Positions 54,285 to 63,057 of a stretch of DNA of 64,000 nucleotides are shown piece by piece. The translations under genes were made by a program, and so were the position numbers. Position 1 is the stretch's first letter, and the number at the start of each line of letters is the position of its first letter. This DNA is from Bradyrhizobium erythrophlei (GTDB lineage: Bacteria > Pseudomonadota > Alphaproteobacteria > Rhizobiales > Xanthobacteraceae), in contig FSRD01000001.1 in NCBI GenBank assembly GCA_900129675.1, positions 3,461,501-3,525,500 on the forward strand. The letters are read 5' to 3'. The notes below the pieces were generated by a model. That model was not told the DNA's origin and ran no database searches. It saw only the letters and a program-made list of their open reading frames with translations.

Positions 54285-54713
54285 TCACTGACAAACCAGT
54301 ACGGGGGTTTTCGCGTGCGTCAGCACCTTGTTTGTCACACTGCCGATTAGAAGCATGGAAAGTCCGCTGCGCCCGTGCGATGACATAACGATGAGGTCGC
54401 AGCCTTTGTCCTCGGCTGCTGCGATGATGGCTTGATGGGGTTGCCCGTTCTCCACTTGAGTCGTCTTGCAGGAAATACCAGTCTCCTTCGCCGCCTTTGC
54501 CGCGCGTTCCAACGCGCTCGTTGCCTCTTCCTTGCGTAGCGCGGCATATCTTGCGACTGCGTCACGGAGCTGCCCGGTCATTTCTGAAAACGGTTCCACA
54601 ACGAAGATTACGGATACCTTGGCTCCAAGGGATTTCGCCAGCGCCAACCCATGCGCCACCCCACGCTCCGCTAGCTCCGACCCATCTGTCGGAATGAGAA
54701 TATGCCGGTACAT
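54285..54713 (-). CDS. Universal stress protein (UspA family)
   Basis: This 142-aa protein begins MYRHILIPTDGSELAERGV and ends with the ATP-binding consensus SSHGRSGLSMLLIGSVTNKV (G-x2-G-x9-G-S type). ATP-binding UspA proteins act as stress or starvation effectors in the cytoplasm. It is a single-domain member transcribed alone toward the mobile zone. Confidence 0.93.
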   Translation of the reverse strand: MYRHILIPTDGSELAERGVAHGLALAKSLGAKVSVIFVVEPFSEMTGQLRDAVARYAALRKEEATSALERAAKAAKETGISCKTTQVENGQPHQAIIAAAEDKGCDLIVMSSHGRSGLSMLLIGSVTNKVLTHAKTPVLVCQ

Positions 54714-55157
54714 GCTTCACCTCTCAATTGTCTGGACGTATCGCTGCCTTCCGAATGTAAGCTGGGCCCGTGTTTCGGATACAATCTTGAGATAGATCAA
54801 TCTATCGGTCCATCGTGCCTGCGAAGCGGAAGTTGGTCGCTATCAGCGGATAGCGGACTTTCTGGCGAGCCTAGGTTCACAGCAGCCGCGCTGCCTCCGC
54901 TGCAACAGCAACCACGGATTTTCTCGCAGCAGATGTCCTCGGTAGGTGGGGTCGCGCGGTCCCGGCACGTTGGGGCGCTCTCCACAGGACCCTGACGAGC
55001 GATTGCGGAGGGATCGCGACGGCCCGCGCCAGCGCGTCATGACCTCGACAGTCACGACCACGATGTCCGCTCCCCGGGGCAAAGCAGACATCCCGCCGCA
55101 ACGACGCTACTTCCGTTTTTGACCCGACTCGGACATCCGACCACTTGGACTTGTACT
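54714..55157. other. Intergenic with dispersed repeats
   Basis: This is about 440 bp with no gene. It includes a repeat of the second family (ACTTCCG..TTTGACCCGACTCGGACAT, 55109-55136) directly in front of the truncated binding-protein gene, and its reverse-side motif near 55060-55092. Confidence 0.5.
55118..55134 (+). repeat. Dispersed repeat family B, TTTGACCC..TCGGAC
   Basis: Copies: 36373-36389 (TTTGACCCACCTCGGAC), 55118-55134 (TTTGACCCGACTCGGAC) and 56038-56054 (TTTGACCCAAATCGGAC). Two are preceded by ACTTCCG. This copy marks the truncation point of the binding-protein gene that follows. Confidence 0.6.
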
Positions 55158-55915
55158 GAAAATTTGCTTACGCTGCGGTTGAGAGCGTCCGGGGCGGGAT
55201 TAGCAATGAAGTCATCGTCACCGTGGGCGCCGCAGCTCTCGCAGTAAAGCAGGTGACATCGGTCATTCCCATCGTCTTCGCGGTGGCGCCGGACCCGCTT
55301 GGCACCGGCCTGGTTACGAGCCTGTCGCGGCCGGGCGGCAACGTCACTGGCGTGTCGAACCAGTCGGCCGATCTTGCCGGCAAGCGGCTCGAAATTTTGC
55401 GCGAGGTATTTCCCGGGCTCCGCCAGATGGTGATATTGGCCAATGCCGCCAATCCCACGTCGGTGCAGGAGTTGCGCGAGATTCAGGCGACGGCCCGCAC
55501 GCTCGGCCTGGAGGTCGCCGCGCTCGAAATCCGACGAGCGGAGGACCTGGAATCCGCCGCGTTCGAGACGGTGAAAGGCGCCGCCAGCGCGCTTTACGCC
55601 GTCAGCGACCCGCTCATCCTTGCCAACCGTGCACGCATCAACACTTTGGCGCAGGGCGCGCGACTGCCCACGATGTACGCCTTTCGGGATTACGTCGAAG
55701 CCGGTGGTTTGATGTCCTATGGACCGAATTATACGAATCTGTTTTCGCGCGCCGGGGATTTTGTTGACAAGATTCTCAAGGGTGCGAAGCCCGGCGATTT
55801 GCCGGTCGAGCAGCCGACCAAGTTTGAATTCGTCATCAACCTGAAAACCGCCAAAGCGCTCGGCCTCGAATTGTCGCCTTCGCAGCTCGCCCGCGCCGAC
55901 GAGGTGATAGAATAA
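55158..55915 (+). pseudogene. ABC-type substrate-binding protein (PF04392 family), 5'-truncated
   Basis: The frame reads VIVTVGAAALAVKQVTSVIP, IVFAVAPDPLGTGLVTSLSR, PGGNVTGVSNQSADLAGKRL, YVEAGGLMSYGPNYTNLFSR and a proper C-terminus (LELSPSQLARADEVIE). This is the ABC_sub_bind family, normally about 325 aa with a signal peptide. The first ~80 residues are gone; an in-frame stop and a dispersed repeat lie immediately upstream. A GTG at 55223 could start a 230-aa remnant, but export would be lost. Confidence 0.82.
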
Positions 55916-56135
55916 CGAGTTGTTTGCTGCGGTGCATGAGTCTGTTGTTGGCGCAACTCGGACATGCCGCCGTGGTCGCTCTATGTCTGTTGTTGGGGCA
56001 GAGCGGAAAACATATGCTCGCATCGAGTTTTCCAGCTTTTGACCCAAATCGGACGTGTTTGAGAGTCCAGAAGTTGCCATTTCTACGAGAACTTGAGTAT
56101 GCACTACGTGTAGGATCGTAGTGTGAGAAATTCAA

Positions 56136-57107
56136 ATGGCGATGGAGCTGAGGGGCGCGAGAGGCGAGGGATTTGCGACGATTGCCGCTGATGGTCGCGT
56201 GTTAGATTCCTGGTTTCTTCGGCTACGCCTAGTTGTGGAGGCCGACAAGGCGGCAACGGTACGGCTGACGAGCGACGAGATCAACAGATCGTTGGGTGAG
56301 TCGGCAGACGGATATGCGCGACACGACGACATCCGCAATGTCGACATCGTTTCCATTCATACAGAAATTGACTCCCTTGCATCTGCGCCGACTGATGTGC
56401 ACGACGCATATCTTCGACTCCATCTACTGAGCCACCGGCTCGTCCAGCCTAATTGCCTGAACCTTGAAGGAATTTTCAGTCTATTACCTAACGTTGCCTG
56501 GACGACACTCGGTCCCTGTGAATGCTCTCGTGTACCGGAAGCGCGAATCGTAGCGCGAAAGCGTGCCCTTGCGTTTGAGGTGACAGGCGTGGATAAGTTT
56601 CCGCGCATGACTGATTATGTGACGCCTGCGGACGTGAGAATTGCAGATGCGGATCGCGTAAGGCTCGGAGCCTACTTGGCTCCGGGCACAACCGTCATGC
56701 ATGAAGGCTTTTGCAATTTTAATGCGGGTACGCTCGGTCCCTGCATGGTCGAAGGCCGGATAAGCGCCGGTGTGGTTGTGGGAAGCGGCAGCGACGTTGG
56801 TGGCGGAGCGTCGATCATGGGCACTCTGTCCGGAGGAGGGAAAGAGAGGATTACAGTTGGTGAGCGCTGCCTGATCGGAGCCAACGCCGGTATCGGCATT
56901 TCATTGGGTGACGATTGTATCGTCGAAGCGGGCTGTTATGTCACGGCAGGCGCGCGCATCCTTTTGGAAGATGGCCGAGTACTGAAAGCTAAAGAACTCT
57001 CGGGCCAGAAGGGCCTTCTTTTTCGTCGTAATTCCCAGAGCGGCGCTCTTGAGGCAACCAGACGTACACCAAATTGGGACGGCCTCAACTCGCAACTTCA
57101 CAGCTAG
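56136..57107 (+). CDS. DapD-like succinyltransferase, actinobacterial-type left-handed beta-helix enzyme
   Basis: This 323-aa protein has a C-terminal half that is a hexapeptide-repeat beta helix: VRLGAYLAPGTTVMHEGFCN, FNAGTLGPCMVEGRISAGV, VVGSGSDVGGGASIMGTLSG and LIGANAGIGISLGDDCIVEA. This matches the tetrahydrodipicolinate N-succinyltransferases of the actinobacterial/pseudomonad type rather than the shorter enterobacterial type. The N-terminal half carries an extra domain, as in that group. The reaction would be succinylation of tetrahydrodipicolinate in lysine/meso-DAP synthesis, or of an analogue. It is not in an operon. RBS is weak. Confidence 0.82.
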   Translation: MAMELRGARGEGFATIAADGRVLDSWFLRLRLVVEADKAATVRLTSDEINRSLGESADGYARHDDIRNVDIVSIHTEIDSLASAPTDVHDAYLRLHLLSHRLVQPNCLNLEGIFSLLPNVAWTTLGPCECSRVPEARIVARKRALAFEVTGVDKFPRMTDYVTPADVRIADADRVRLGAYLAPGTTVMHEGFCNFNAGTLGPCMVEGRISAGVVVGSGSDVGGGASIMGTLSGGGKERITVGERCLIGANAGIGISLGDDCIVEAGCYVTAGARILLEDGRVLKAKELSGQKGLLFRRNSQSGALEATRRTPNWDGLNSQLHS

Positions 57108-57321
57108 GCAGTTCAATCGAAGAAGTCGTCTGCGACAATTGTGGCGCGTCAGCGATGTCGCCTTCTGGCACAAACCAGACGTGCTGAAGGCCAGCCCAAA
57201 TGTCCGCTTCTGAGCGTGATGCGGACATCGCAAGCCCTTCGCGCCGGAGACCATCGCACGCGCGCCGCGTCGACCGAACGGACGCAGGGCAAGCCAGCAA
57301 GCGGCAGCACTGATAGGCGGC
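57108..57321. other. Short intergenic with degenerate repeats
   Basis: This contains a degenerate family A copy at 57166-57180 and its reverse-side motif near 57200-57230. No gene. Confidence 0.45.
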
Positions 57322-57435
57322 TCAATCGATGGCTAGGCCATATAGATAGATACCGATCATCGCTAGCGACACGACGATCACCAGCAGGTCGATCCTGAGC
57401 CACTGGGGTATGCGCTTCGCGGGTTGTTGGGTCAT
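57322..57435 (-). CDS. 37-aa single-span membrane protein
   Basis: The frame MTQQPAKRIPQWLRIDLL continues with a hydrophobic helix (VIVVSLAMIGIYLYGLAID). ATG 57435 is preceded by GGAGGG with an 8-nt spacer, a strong ribosome-binding site that makes a real gene likely despite its size. No family is recognised. Confidence 0.6.
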   Translation of the reverse strand: MTQQPAKRIPQWLRIDLLVIVVSLAMIGIYLYGLAID

Positions 57436-58463
57436 GGCTTGTTCCCTCCGCGACCCGTATTCTGTGCCGGAAGAGCGCAAGTGGTTGTGAACGAGTTCAC
57501 ATACTTTAGGGATTGATTGGGGCATCGGCGGCGAGCTGGTTGAGGCTTACCCCAACGCCGAGATCGACGCCGCATCACCTCGACGTCGACCACGACGGAC
57601 GACGACAACAGCGACAGCAATCACCACGATGGCAGCAGGCAGCGCGCACCGGCAGCACGGGCAGCGGCTCGCACCGTCACCGCATCACCGTCACCACTAC
57701 CACGCGCACCAGCATCACGGCGCGGACAGGCGACCGATAGCGGATGGCATCGCGTCATCACCACGCCGAGCGCGCCAGCGTCACGACGGGCGACAGGCGT
57801 TCCCGGCACGTGAGCGACCCCCAGCCGGGGCTTGGGGGGGCGTGTAGGCTGGAGGCCGCCCATTCCGTGCCGCCGGAAATACGGACATGTGACCGGCGGC
57901 CAGCCAAGCTAACGCAGTCCTGCAGACCGTTCCGGGACAAGTTCGGATTACCCCTTCGGTGTGCTGCGAGGACGGCACCACGTCATCGCGCCATCACCAC
58001 GCACGACAGCGGCAGGCAGCGCGCAGACGACGACCACGCCCGGATCATCGCACGATCCGTGCGTTCATCCATCGCCACGACGGGGGCAGTCGACGGGCAG
58101 GCGTCAGGGGCGAGGCCATCAGGAAGGCCGTACAGTGCGCCGGAGCGGCAGGGCTACAGGGGAACACCGGGCAGGCCGCGCCAGCGCACAGGCGGCCACG
58201 CGCCGCGATCTGTCGGCGGCGCTAGAACAACCACACCAAAGCGAGCCGTGTCAGCCGTAGCTTAGATTGTAGCCCACAGGCGGCGCCCGTTTTCGGGTCA
58301 GTTTGCCGACGGTCAAGCCAACGTCCATCGATGTTCCCACGACGCTCCTACAGGGAGCCTGACCCGATCCGCGATCAAATAGCCCGACGCGGCATTTTTG
58401 CCGCTCCTTATTCCGCGCTGAGATCATGACGCTCTGCGGGCGTGCGACCCATTCACCAACGGC
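57436..58463. other. Non-coding or decayed stretch of unusual composition
   Basis: This is about 1 kb with no recognised gene. It is rich in CACCAC/CATCACC and CAGC runs (for example CATCACCACGC near 57755 and 57988), so every frame gives His-, Thr-, Arg- or Pro-rich protein. This looks like a compositional accident rather than coding. A GC-rich CCCCAGCCGGGGCTTGGGGG run lies at about 57818-57840. Confidence 0.45.
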
Positions 58464-58934
58464 TCACGGTCCGTCGGCAAACTGACCCGCCGGCTTGCCA
58501 CGCTTCACCATTTCCTGGGCGTAGCCGTAAAGCGCGTCATAGACGATCCACTCGGCGGCGTTGAGCTCATGATCGTCCTTATAGCCGAGATGCCGGAAGC
58601 CTTCGGCCACCGCCATCAGCCCGGGTCCCTCTGCTTGATGGTAAAGCGTGTTGTCGGTGTCGGCGCCGTTCACGATCCGGCCGAGAAGCGCGAGTGCGGG
58701 ATCACCCGCCAGCTTGTACTTCTTCAGGATCGCTTCGAATGAACATTCCTTGCCGTGGTGGCCGAGCTCGACGTCCTTGACGTCATAGGGAATGGCGTCG
58801 AGGCGCTTTGCCTCGACCATTACCCTATCCGCCGGCGCAAAGATGAACTCAGCATCCTTGTCGACGAATTTCTTGATCAGCCAGGGGCAGGCCACGCGAT
58901 CGACTTTGACGTGTTCTCGGGTAATCCACTTCAT
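58464..58934 (-). CDS. Chromate resistance protein, ChrB C-terminal-type domain
   Basis: This 156-aa protein matches PF09828-type proteins: MKWITREHVKVDRVACPWLI, KKFVDKDAEFIFAPADRV, a GHHGKECSFEAILKKY centre with His and Cys, and a DALYGYAQEMVKRG tail. In ChrB this module follows a regulatory domain; alone it may have a redox or regulatory role. No chrA chromate transporter is present in the window, so chromate function is not assured. It follows the beta-propeller gene by 33 bp. Confidence 0.88.
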   Translation of the reverse strand: MKWITREHVKVDRVACPWLIKKFVDKDAEFIFAPADRVMVEAKRLDAIPYDVKDVELGHHGKECSFEAILKKYKLAGDPALALLGRIVNGADTDNTLYHQAEGPGLMAVAEGFRHLGYKDDHELNAAEWIVYDALYGYAQEMVKRGKPAGQFADGP

Positions 58935-58967
58935 CTGGTCCTCCTGTTCGATGTTGGGTTTGGCAGT

Positions 58968-59864
58968 TCAGGCATCCGCCAGAACGAGAATTCCGCCATG
59001 AGCGGGTGAGATAACGTAGAGCTGGTCCGGCACGACCAGCGCGGTCGTATGGGCTCCGATCCCTGTCGTTGTCTGAACAGCTGTACCGGTTCGCGGATCG
59101 ATCGTTTCGACCAATCCGGGCTCGCCGATCGCGACGTGGACGCGGCCGGTTGCGGGGTTGAAGAAGGTTACATCCGGCGCGCCGCCGATCGGCCAGACAT
59201 TGGTGATCTCGCCGGAGGTGCTGCCGATCTCGACCAGCGCACCGTCGTCGCAGGCGGCGTAGAGCCGGCCACGCGAATGGTCGATATCAAGACCATGGGC
59301 GCCGCCCGACGGGAGCTTCCATTGCGCGATCAGGCTCAGATCGGGGAGGCTGGCAACCAGCACCATCGAAGGCTCGCGGATACAAAGGAATACCCGCTTC
59401 GCCTCTGCATCGGTCACGCACCATCGCGGCCGGCCCGGCAGATCGATTGACACCTGCTTGCGATCGTTGAGGCCGAAAGCATGCAATGTCGGAGTTTCCC
59501 GATCGTCGCCGATGCAGGCGACGATCCCAAGTGCGAGGCGCTTGATGATCGCCGCGCCGTTCGGCCGGGCGCCGGTGTTGAGCACGGTTTTGGTCTCAAG
59601 CGTCGCGCCGTCCAGCCAGGCGACGGTTGCCGAGCCGCGGTTTGTGACGAGGATATCACCATCGTCGGCGACGGCGCCGGCGACGCCTGGAAATTCCGGC
59701 AGCGTCGCTTCGTGTTTACTCCCATCGTGATCGATCACTTCAACGGTGTTACGCGCGGTATGCGCGACGAAGACACGCCGGGTTCTGGGATCGAATGCGG
59801 CATGATCGAACGCGCTGTCCGCAGCGCCCGGTATCTTGATGACGCCAAGACTCTTCAGTGGCAT
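58968..59864 (-). CDS. YVTN/YncE-like beta-propeller protein
   Basis: This 298-aa protein is built of repeated four-strand blades: RRVFVAHTARNTVEVIDHDG, DILVTNRGSATVAWLDGATL, RVFLCIREPSMVLVASLPDL, RLYAACDDGALVEIGSTSGE and VHVAIGEPGLVETIDPRTG. It lacks a signal peptide, so it should be cytoplasmic, which is less common for the family. Probably a binding scaffold; ligand unknown. It is co-directional with the ChrB-type gene. Confidence 0.82.
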   Translation of the reverse strand: MPLKSLGVIKIPGAADSAFDHAAFDPRTRRVFVAHTARNTVEVIDHDGSKHEATLPEFPGVAGAVADDGDILVTNRGSATVAWLDGATLETKTVLNTGARPNGAAIIKRLALGIVACIGDDRETPTLHAFGLNDRKQVSIDLPGRPRWCVTDAEAKRVFLCIREPSMVLVASLPDLSLIAQWKLPSGGAHGLDIDHSRGRLYAACDDGALVEIGSTSGEITNVWPIGGAPDVTFFNPATGRVHVAIGEPGLVETIDPRTGTAVQTTTGIGAHTTALVVPDQLYVISPAHGGILVLADA

Positions 59865-59974
59865 GGCGACCTCGCATCGCTATGCCGCCGAGAGCGTGTA
59901 ATCCGTCCGATAGATCGAATGGGAACTCCGTCCACGTGCAATCTCCTCGAAATTCGAGCGTTGCACAGAGCTTG

Positions 59975-59989
59975 GACGGTTTGACCGTC
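59975..59989. promoter_or_regulatory. GACGGT-TTG-ACCGTC palindrome upstream of the beta-propeller gene
   Basis: A perfect 6-bp inverted repeat with a 3-bp spacer lies 111 bp before the beta-propeller start, in a 201-bp gap. The size fits a repressor operator; the binding protein is unknown. Confidence 0.4.
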
Positions 59990-60065
59990 TGGCGGGGAGC
60001 CTGTGTTTCCCCGTAGCATCAAGTTAGTCCTTGCCGTGGTTTCCGGCAAGTTGGGATTTGCTGAG

Positions 60066-60758
60066 TCAGTATCTCGGTCTGTGCGAGTTTGCCCATTCGC
60101 GGGCATGCGGAATGGGTTCGCGCGGCGGCAGTATCGCGCGCAACTTTAGCGTCGCCGGCAGGCTTTCCATGCGCTCCCGCCACCGACAGAAGGCCGGATA
60201 CTTCGGGTACAAGGCCTTTCCTTCTTCGGTCAAGCTGAATGCAAACGTGCTCGGCAGGAGGAAGAAATCAGCGATCGTGAGTTCCGAACCCAGCAGATAG
60301 TCTTGACCATGAGCGAGTTCGCACTCCACCACCGCGAGCGCCGTTTCGACCTTCGGCAGCGCATGCGCCACGACCTTTTCGTCGGACGCAATCCCCAGCT
60401 CCGGAAAAACCAGCCGTTCATGGGTCACGTGGTAAATCATGTAGGGGTAGTAGTAGGAATTGACCGCGCTGATCCACTGGTTCATGCGCGCCCGCTCGCG
60501 GACATCCTGCGGCGTCAGCCGAGGCCCGCCAAATGCCTCATCGACATAGGATGCGATTGCGCTGGCCTCGTAGATTGTCAATTCGTCGTGCTTGAGGATC
60601 GGAACGCGGTTGAATGGATGCAGCGCCAGATGCTCGCGCTGGCCCATTACGGGTTCAAGGTCGTGAAAGCTGTACGCCACGTCCTTGTGGGTCAGGATCA
60701 GGCGAACAATGTTGACAAAGGTGCTTCGCGGGAAGCCGTAGACGATCGGGTCTGCCAT
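60066..60758 (-). CDS. Glutathione S-transferase family protein
   Basis: This 230-aa protein has an N-terminal thioredoxin-like domain (IVYGFPRSTFVNIVRLILTH, HPFNRVPILKHDELTIYEAS: the cis-proline VP and the glutathione-binding E-S/A pair). A helical C-terminal domain has LTIADFFLLPSTFAF. The catalytic residue is probably Ser or Thr in PRST. It would conjugate or reduce electrophiles in the cytoplasm. It lies between the DUF1127 and beta-propeller genes on the same strand, in a stress-like cluster. Confidence 0.9.
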   Translation of the reverse strand: MADPIVYGFPRSTFVNIVRLILTHKDVAYSFHDLEPVMGQREHLALHPFNRVPILKHDELTIYEASAIASYVDEAFGGPRLTPQDVRERARMNQWISAVNSYYYPYMIYHVTHERLVFPELGIASDEKVVAHALPKVETALAVVECELAHGQDYLLGSELTIADFFLLPSTFAFSLTEEGKALYPKYPAFCRWRERMESLPATLKLRAILPPREPIPHAREWANSHRPRY

Positions 60759-60782
60759 CTGTTTCTCCCTTGGTGAAATCGA

Positions 60783-61031
60783 TTATCGCCAGAACGGTTT
60801 GGCTGCTTCCTCCAGGGCCTGCTCGCGCGTCAGGCCGATGTCTGCGAGCAGGTGTTTGTCCTCGGCAAGCTCGCGGAGCGCCCCGCGCAGCCTGCGCCGG
60901 GCCGCCCAGCCTGACCATCCGCGGCATCCAATAGCCGGGCCCGGTCCGGAATCTGATTGATGAAGTCGGGTGGGAAGGTCGTCCGCCGGAATGAACGGAA
61001 CCGAGAAGGGATCAGTGATCAAGGTTGACAT
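60783..61031 (-). CDS. DUF1127 domain protein
   Basis: This 82-aa protein has the C-terminal DUF1127 motif (ALRELAEDKHLLADIGLTRE, then EAAKPFWR). ATG 61031 has GGAG 7 nt upstream. Arginine-rich DUF1127 proteins affect RNA turnover and phosphate metabolism in related bacteria. It heads the leftward cluster and is divergent from the LysR gene. Confidence 0.85.
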   Translation of the reverse strand: MSTLITDPFSVPFIPADDLPTRLHQSDSGPGPAIGCRGWSGWAARRRLRGALRELAEDKHLLADIGLTREQALEEAAKPFWR

Positions 61032-61149
61032 CGACAAGCTCCAAATCTGATGAAATATTGCGTTGGAGCTTTCCAATACTGTCAGCGGGCGGTTGCCCGC
61101 AAAGCATCGTTTCTCTTGCCTGCCCTAGTTTTTCTCATGAAGTCGTGCG
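61032..61149. promoter_or_regulatory. Divergent promoter region between DUF1127 and lysR genes
   Basis: This 118-bp gap serves both directions. LysR regulators usually bind such gaps and control the divergent gene; no clear T-N11-A palindrome could be fixed by eye. Confidence 0.5.
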
Positions 61150-62094
61150 ATGCGCCCACGCTTACCACCATTGAACGCTCTGAAAGCCTTCGAGGCCGCG
61201 GCCCGGCACGAGAGCTTTACGCGGGCGGCCGAAGAGCTCTGCGTCACCCAGGGCGCGGTGAGTCATCAGGTAAAAGCGCTTGAAGCCGAACTTGCCATCA
61301 AGCTCTTCAACCGAGAACGGCAGCGCCTTATCATCACGGAAGCGGGCAAGGACTATCTCACCGTCGTGCGTGACGCGCTGGACCGCATCGCCGTCGGCAC
61401 CGAGCGGCTCATGCAGCGTCAGAACGCCGGCGTTCTTACCGTCAGCACGTCGCCGGATTTCGCCGCCAAGTGGCTGGTGCATCGGCTCGGCCATTTTGCC
61501 GAATCGCATGCGGGCATCGACTTGCGGGTTTCTGCGACGCTGCATCACGTCGACTTCGCGCGGGAGGAGGTCGACCTCGCCGTGCGTCACGGCGATGGTA
61601 ACTGGCCGGGACTCGACACGGTCCGCCTGAGTGCAGAGCAGCTCTTTGCCGTATGCAGCCCGAAACTGCTGTCTGGCCGGCGCCGCCTCAACAAACTCGC
61701 TGGCATCCTCAACTTTCCATTGCTTCACCTGGACAGCCGGACCGATTGGACAAATTGGCTGCAGGCGGCAGGGCTGGACGGCAGCAACGTCGTGCATGGC
61801 CCGGTGCTGAACCGCGCGAGCATGGTGATTGACGCCGCGATCAACGGCCAGGGCGTCGCGCTCGCACGCACAACGTTGGCGGCTTGGGATCTTATCAACG
61901 GACGGTTGGTGCGGCCGTTTCCGGAATCGCTGCGTCTTTCGAAGACCTACTGGATCATTTGTCCAAAGGCCACCGCAACACTGCCGAAGATTGTGACCTT
62001 CCGCGAGTGGCTGCTCGCGGAAGCGACGAGCGATCTGCGCCAACTGAAGAAGCTCGGCTGGTCATTGCGGCCGATGAAGGAGAAGGGCGACTGA
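61150..62094 (+). CDS. LysR-family transcriptional regulator, GcvA-like
   Basis: This 314-aa regulator has the N-terminal helix-turn-helix PPLNALKAFEAAARHESFTR, AAEELCVTQGAVSHQVKALE. The substrate-binding domain contains STSPDFAAKWLVHRLGHF and REEVDLAVRHGDGNWPGL, the GcvA-group signature. It probably controls the divergent DUF1127-GST cluster in response to a small molecule. Confidence 0.93.
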   Translation: MRPRLPPLNALKAFEAAARHESFTRAAEELCVTQGAVSHQVKALEAELAIKLFNRERQRLIITEAGKDYLTVVRDALDRIAVGTERLMQRQNAGVLTVSTSPDFAAKWLVHRLGHFAESHAGIDLRVSATLHHVDFAREEVDLAVRHGDGNWPGLDTVRLSAEQLFAVCSPKLLSGRRRLNKLAGILNFPLLHLDSRTDWTNWLQAAGLDGSNVVHGPVLNRASMVIDAAINGQGVALARTTLAAWDLINGRLVRPFPESLRLSKTYWIICPKATATLPKIVTFREWLLAEATSDLRQLKKLGWSLRPMKEKGD

Positions 62095-62282
62095 TCTGGA
62101 ACCGCCCGGGATTGTTCCGGACGCGAGTTCTATGATCACGCTTCAGCGAGGCCCTTCTTGTTCCGTCCTCTTCCGATTGACAATTTGAAGGGTCTGGCTC
62201 TAGTTGCCCCCATGGGGAAAGCGATCTCCCCATGAGGCGACATGCCCAAGAATCGCGTCCAGTTTTTCGCCAAGGACGCAGC

Positions 62283-63053
62283 ATGCCCGCTATCAAGTCT
62301 ATCTTTTCAGAACGATTTCGAATCGATCGGTGCAGTTCTGCGAAAGCATTCCATCGGTTGGCCGATGTCGCTTTGATACTGGCCACTTGCGTCGTTGCCG
62401 CAACTGATCCGGCCAATGCTCAATCCCAAACTATCGACCTGTCGGGTCAGCCGATCGGCGCGCCGCCACAAGATTTCGAGTTCTGGCGCGCAGGCGAGGG
62501 CGATTCTGGTCATTGGACCGTGGAGCGCGATGGCGCCTCGGATAGCAGCGTTTCAGTTCAGCGGTCAGGCGGGAACCGTGACCTGCACTCTTCGCTCGCC
62601 GCGTGCAAGACGCTGTCGGCGGTCAATGCCAGGATCCGGGTCCAGTTCAAGCTGATCGATGGATCGATGCCGAGCGCCGGCATCGCCGTCCGGGTGACCA
62701 GCCCGAACGACTACTATCTCGTGCGTGTCAGCGCATTCGAACAGCGCCTGTCGCTACTTCATGTCGTCAATGGAATGGCGGAAGAGGTTGCCGGGGTCGA
62801 CGCCGATATCACGCTAGACCACTGGCAAAGCCTGGAAGTCGTCGTCGACGGCAACAGCTTCAAGATGTCGCTCGATAATCGCTGGGCGCTGACGGCGTTC
62901 GACTACGGCAAGCCAGCTGGCGGTCACTTCGGAATTTGGACCGAACGAGATGACGTCACACGCTTCAACCAGATCGAGATAACACCGCTGACATACGTCG
63001 GCGACGACGAAAACCTGCGAAATCGGGCTGGAGGCGAGAGCAGGACGGAGTAG
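62283..63053 (+). CDS. Secreted LamG/DUF1080-like protein
   Basis: From ATG 62283 this is a 256-aa protein with a signal-like hydrophobic stretch (VALILATCVVAATDPANA, about residues 29-46). A single beta-sandwich domain follows: PQDFEFWRAGEGDSGHWTVE, RVQFKLIDGSMPSAGIAVRV, NDYYLVRVSAFEQRLSLLHV and GGHFGIWTERDDVTRFNQIE. Related domains bind sugars. It ends 4 nt before the cytochrome c start, so the two are co-transcribed, which suggests a periplasmic role near electron transfer. Confidence 0.75.
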   Translation: MPAIKSIFSERFRIDRCSSAKAFHRLADVALILATCVVAATDPANAQSQTIDLSGQPIGAPPQDFEFWRAGEGDSGHWTVERDGASDSSVSVQRSGGNRDLHSSLAACKTLSAVNARIRVQFKLIDGSMPSAGIAVRVTSPNDYYLVRVSAFEQRLSLLHVVNGMAEEVAGVDADITLDHWQSLEVVVDGNSFKMSLDNRWALTAFDYGKPAGGHFGIWTERDDVTRFNQIEITPLTYVGDDENLRNRAGGESRTE

Positions 63054-63057
63054 GCGG

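Noticed and set aside
57744..58265. Possible His/Thr-rich protein in the CATCACC-rich stretch
   Set aside because: All frames look alike in composition, stops interrupt each, and no ribosome-binding site is convincing.
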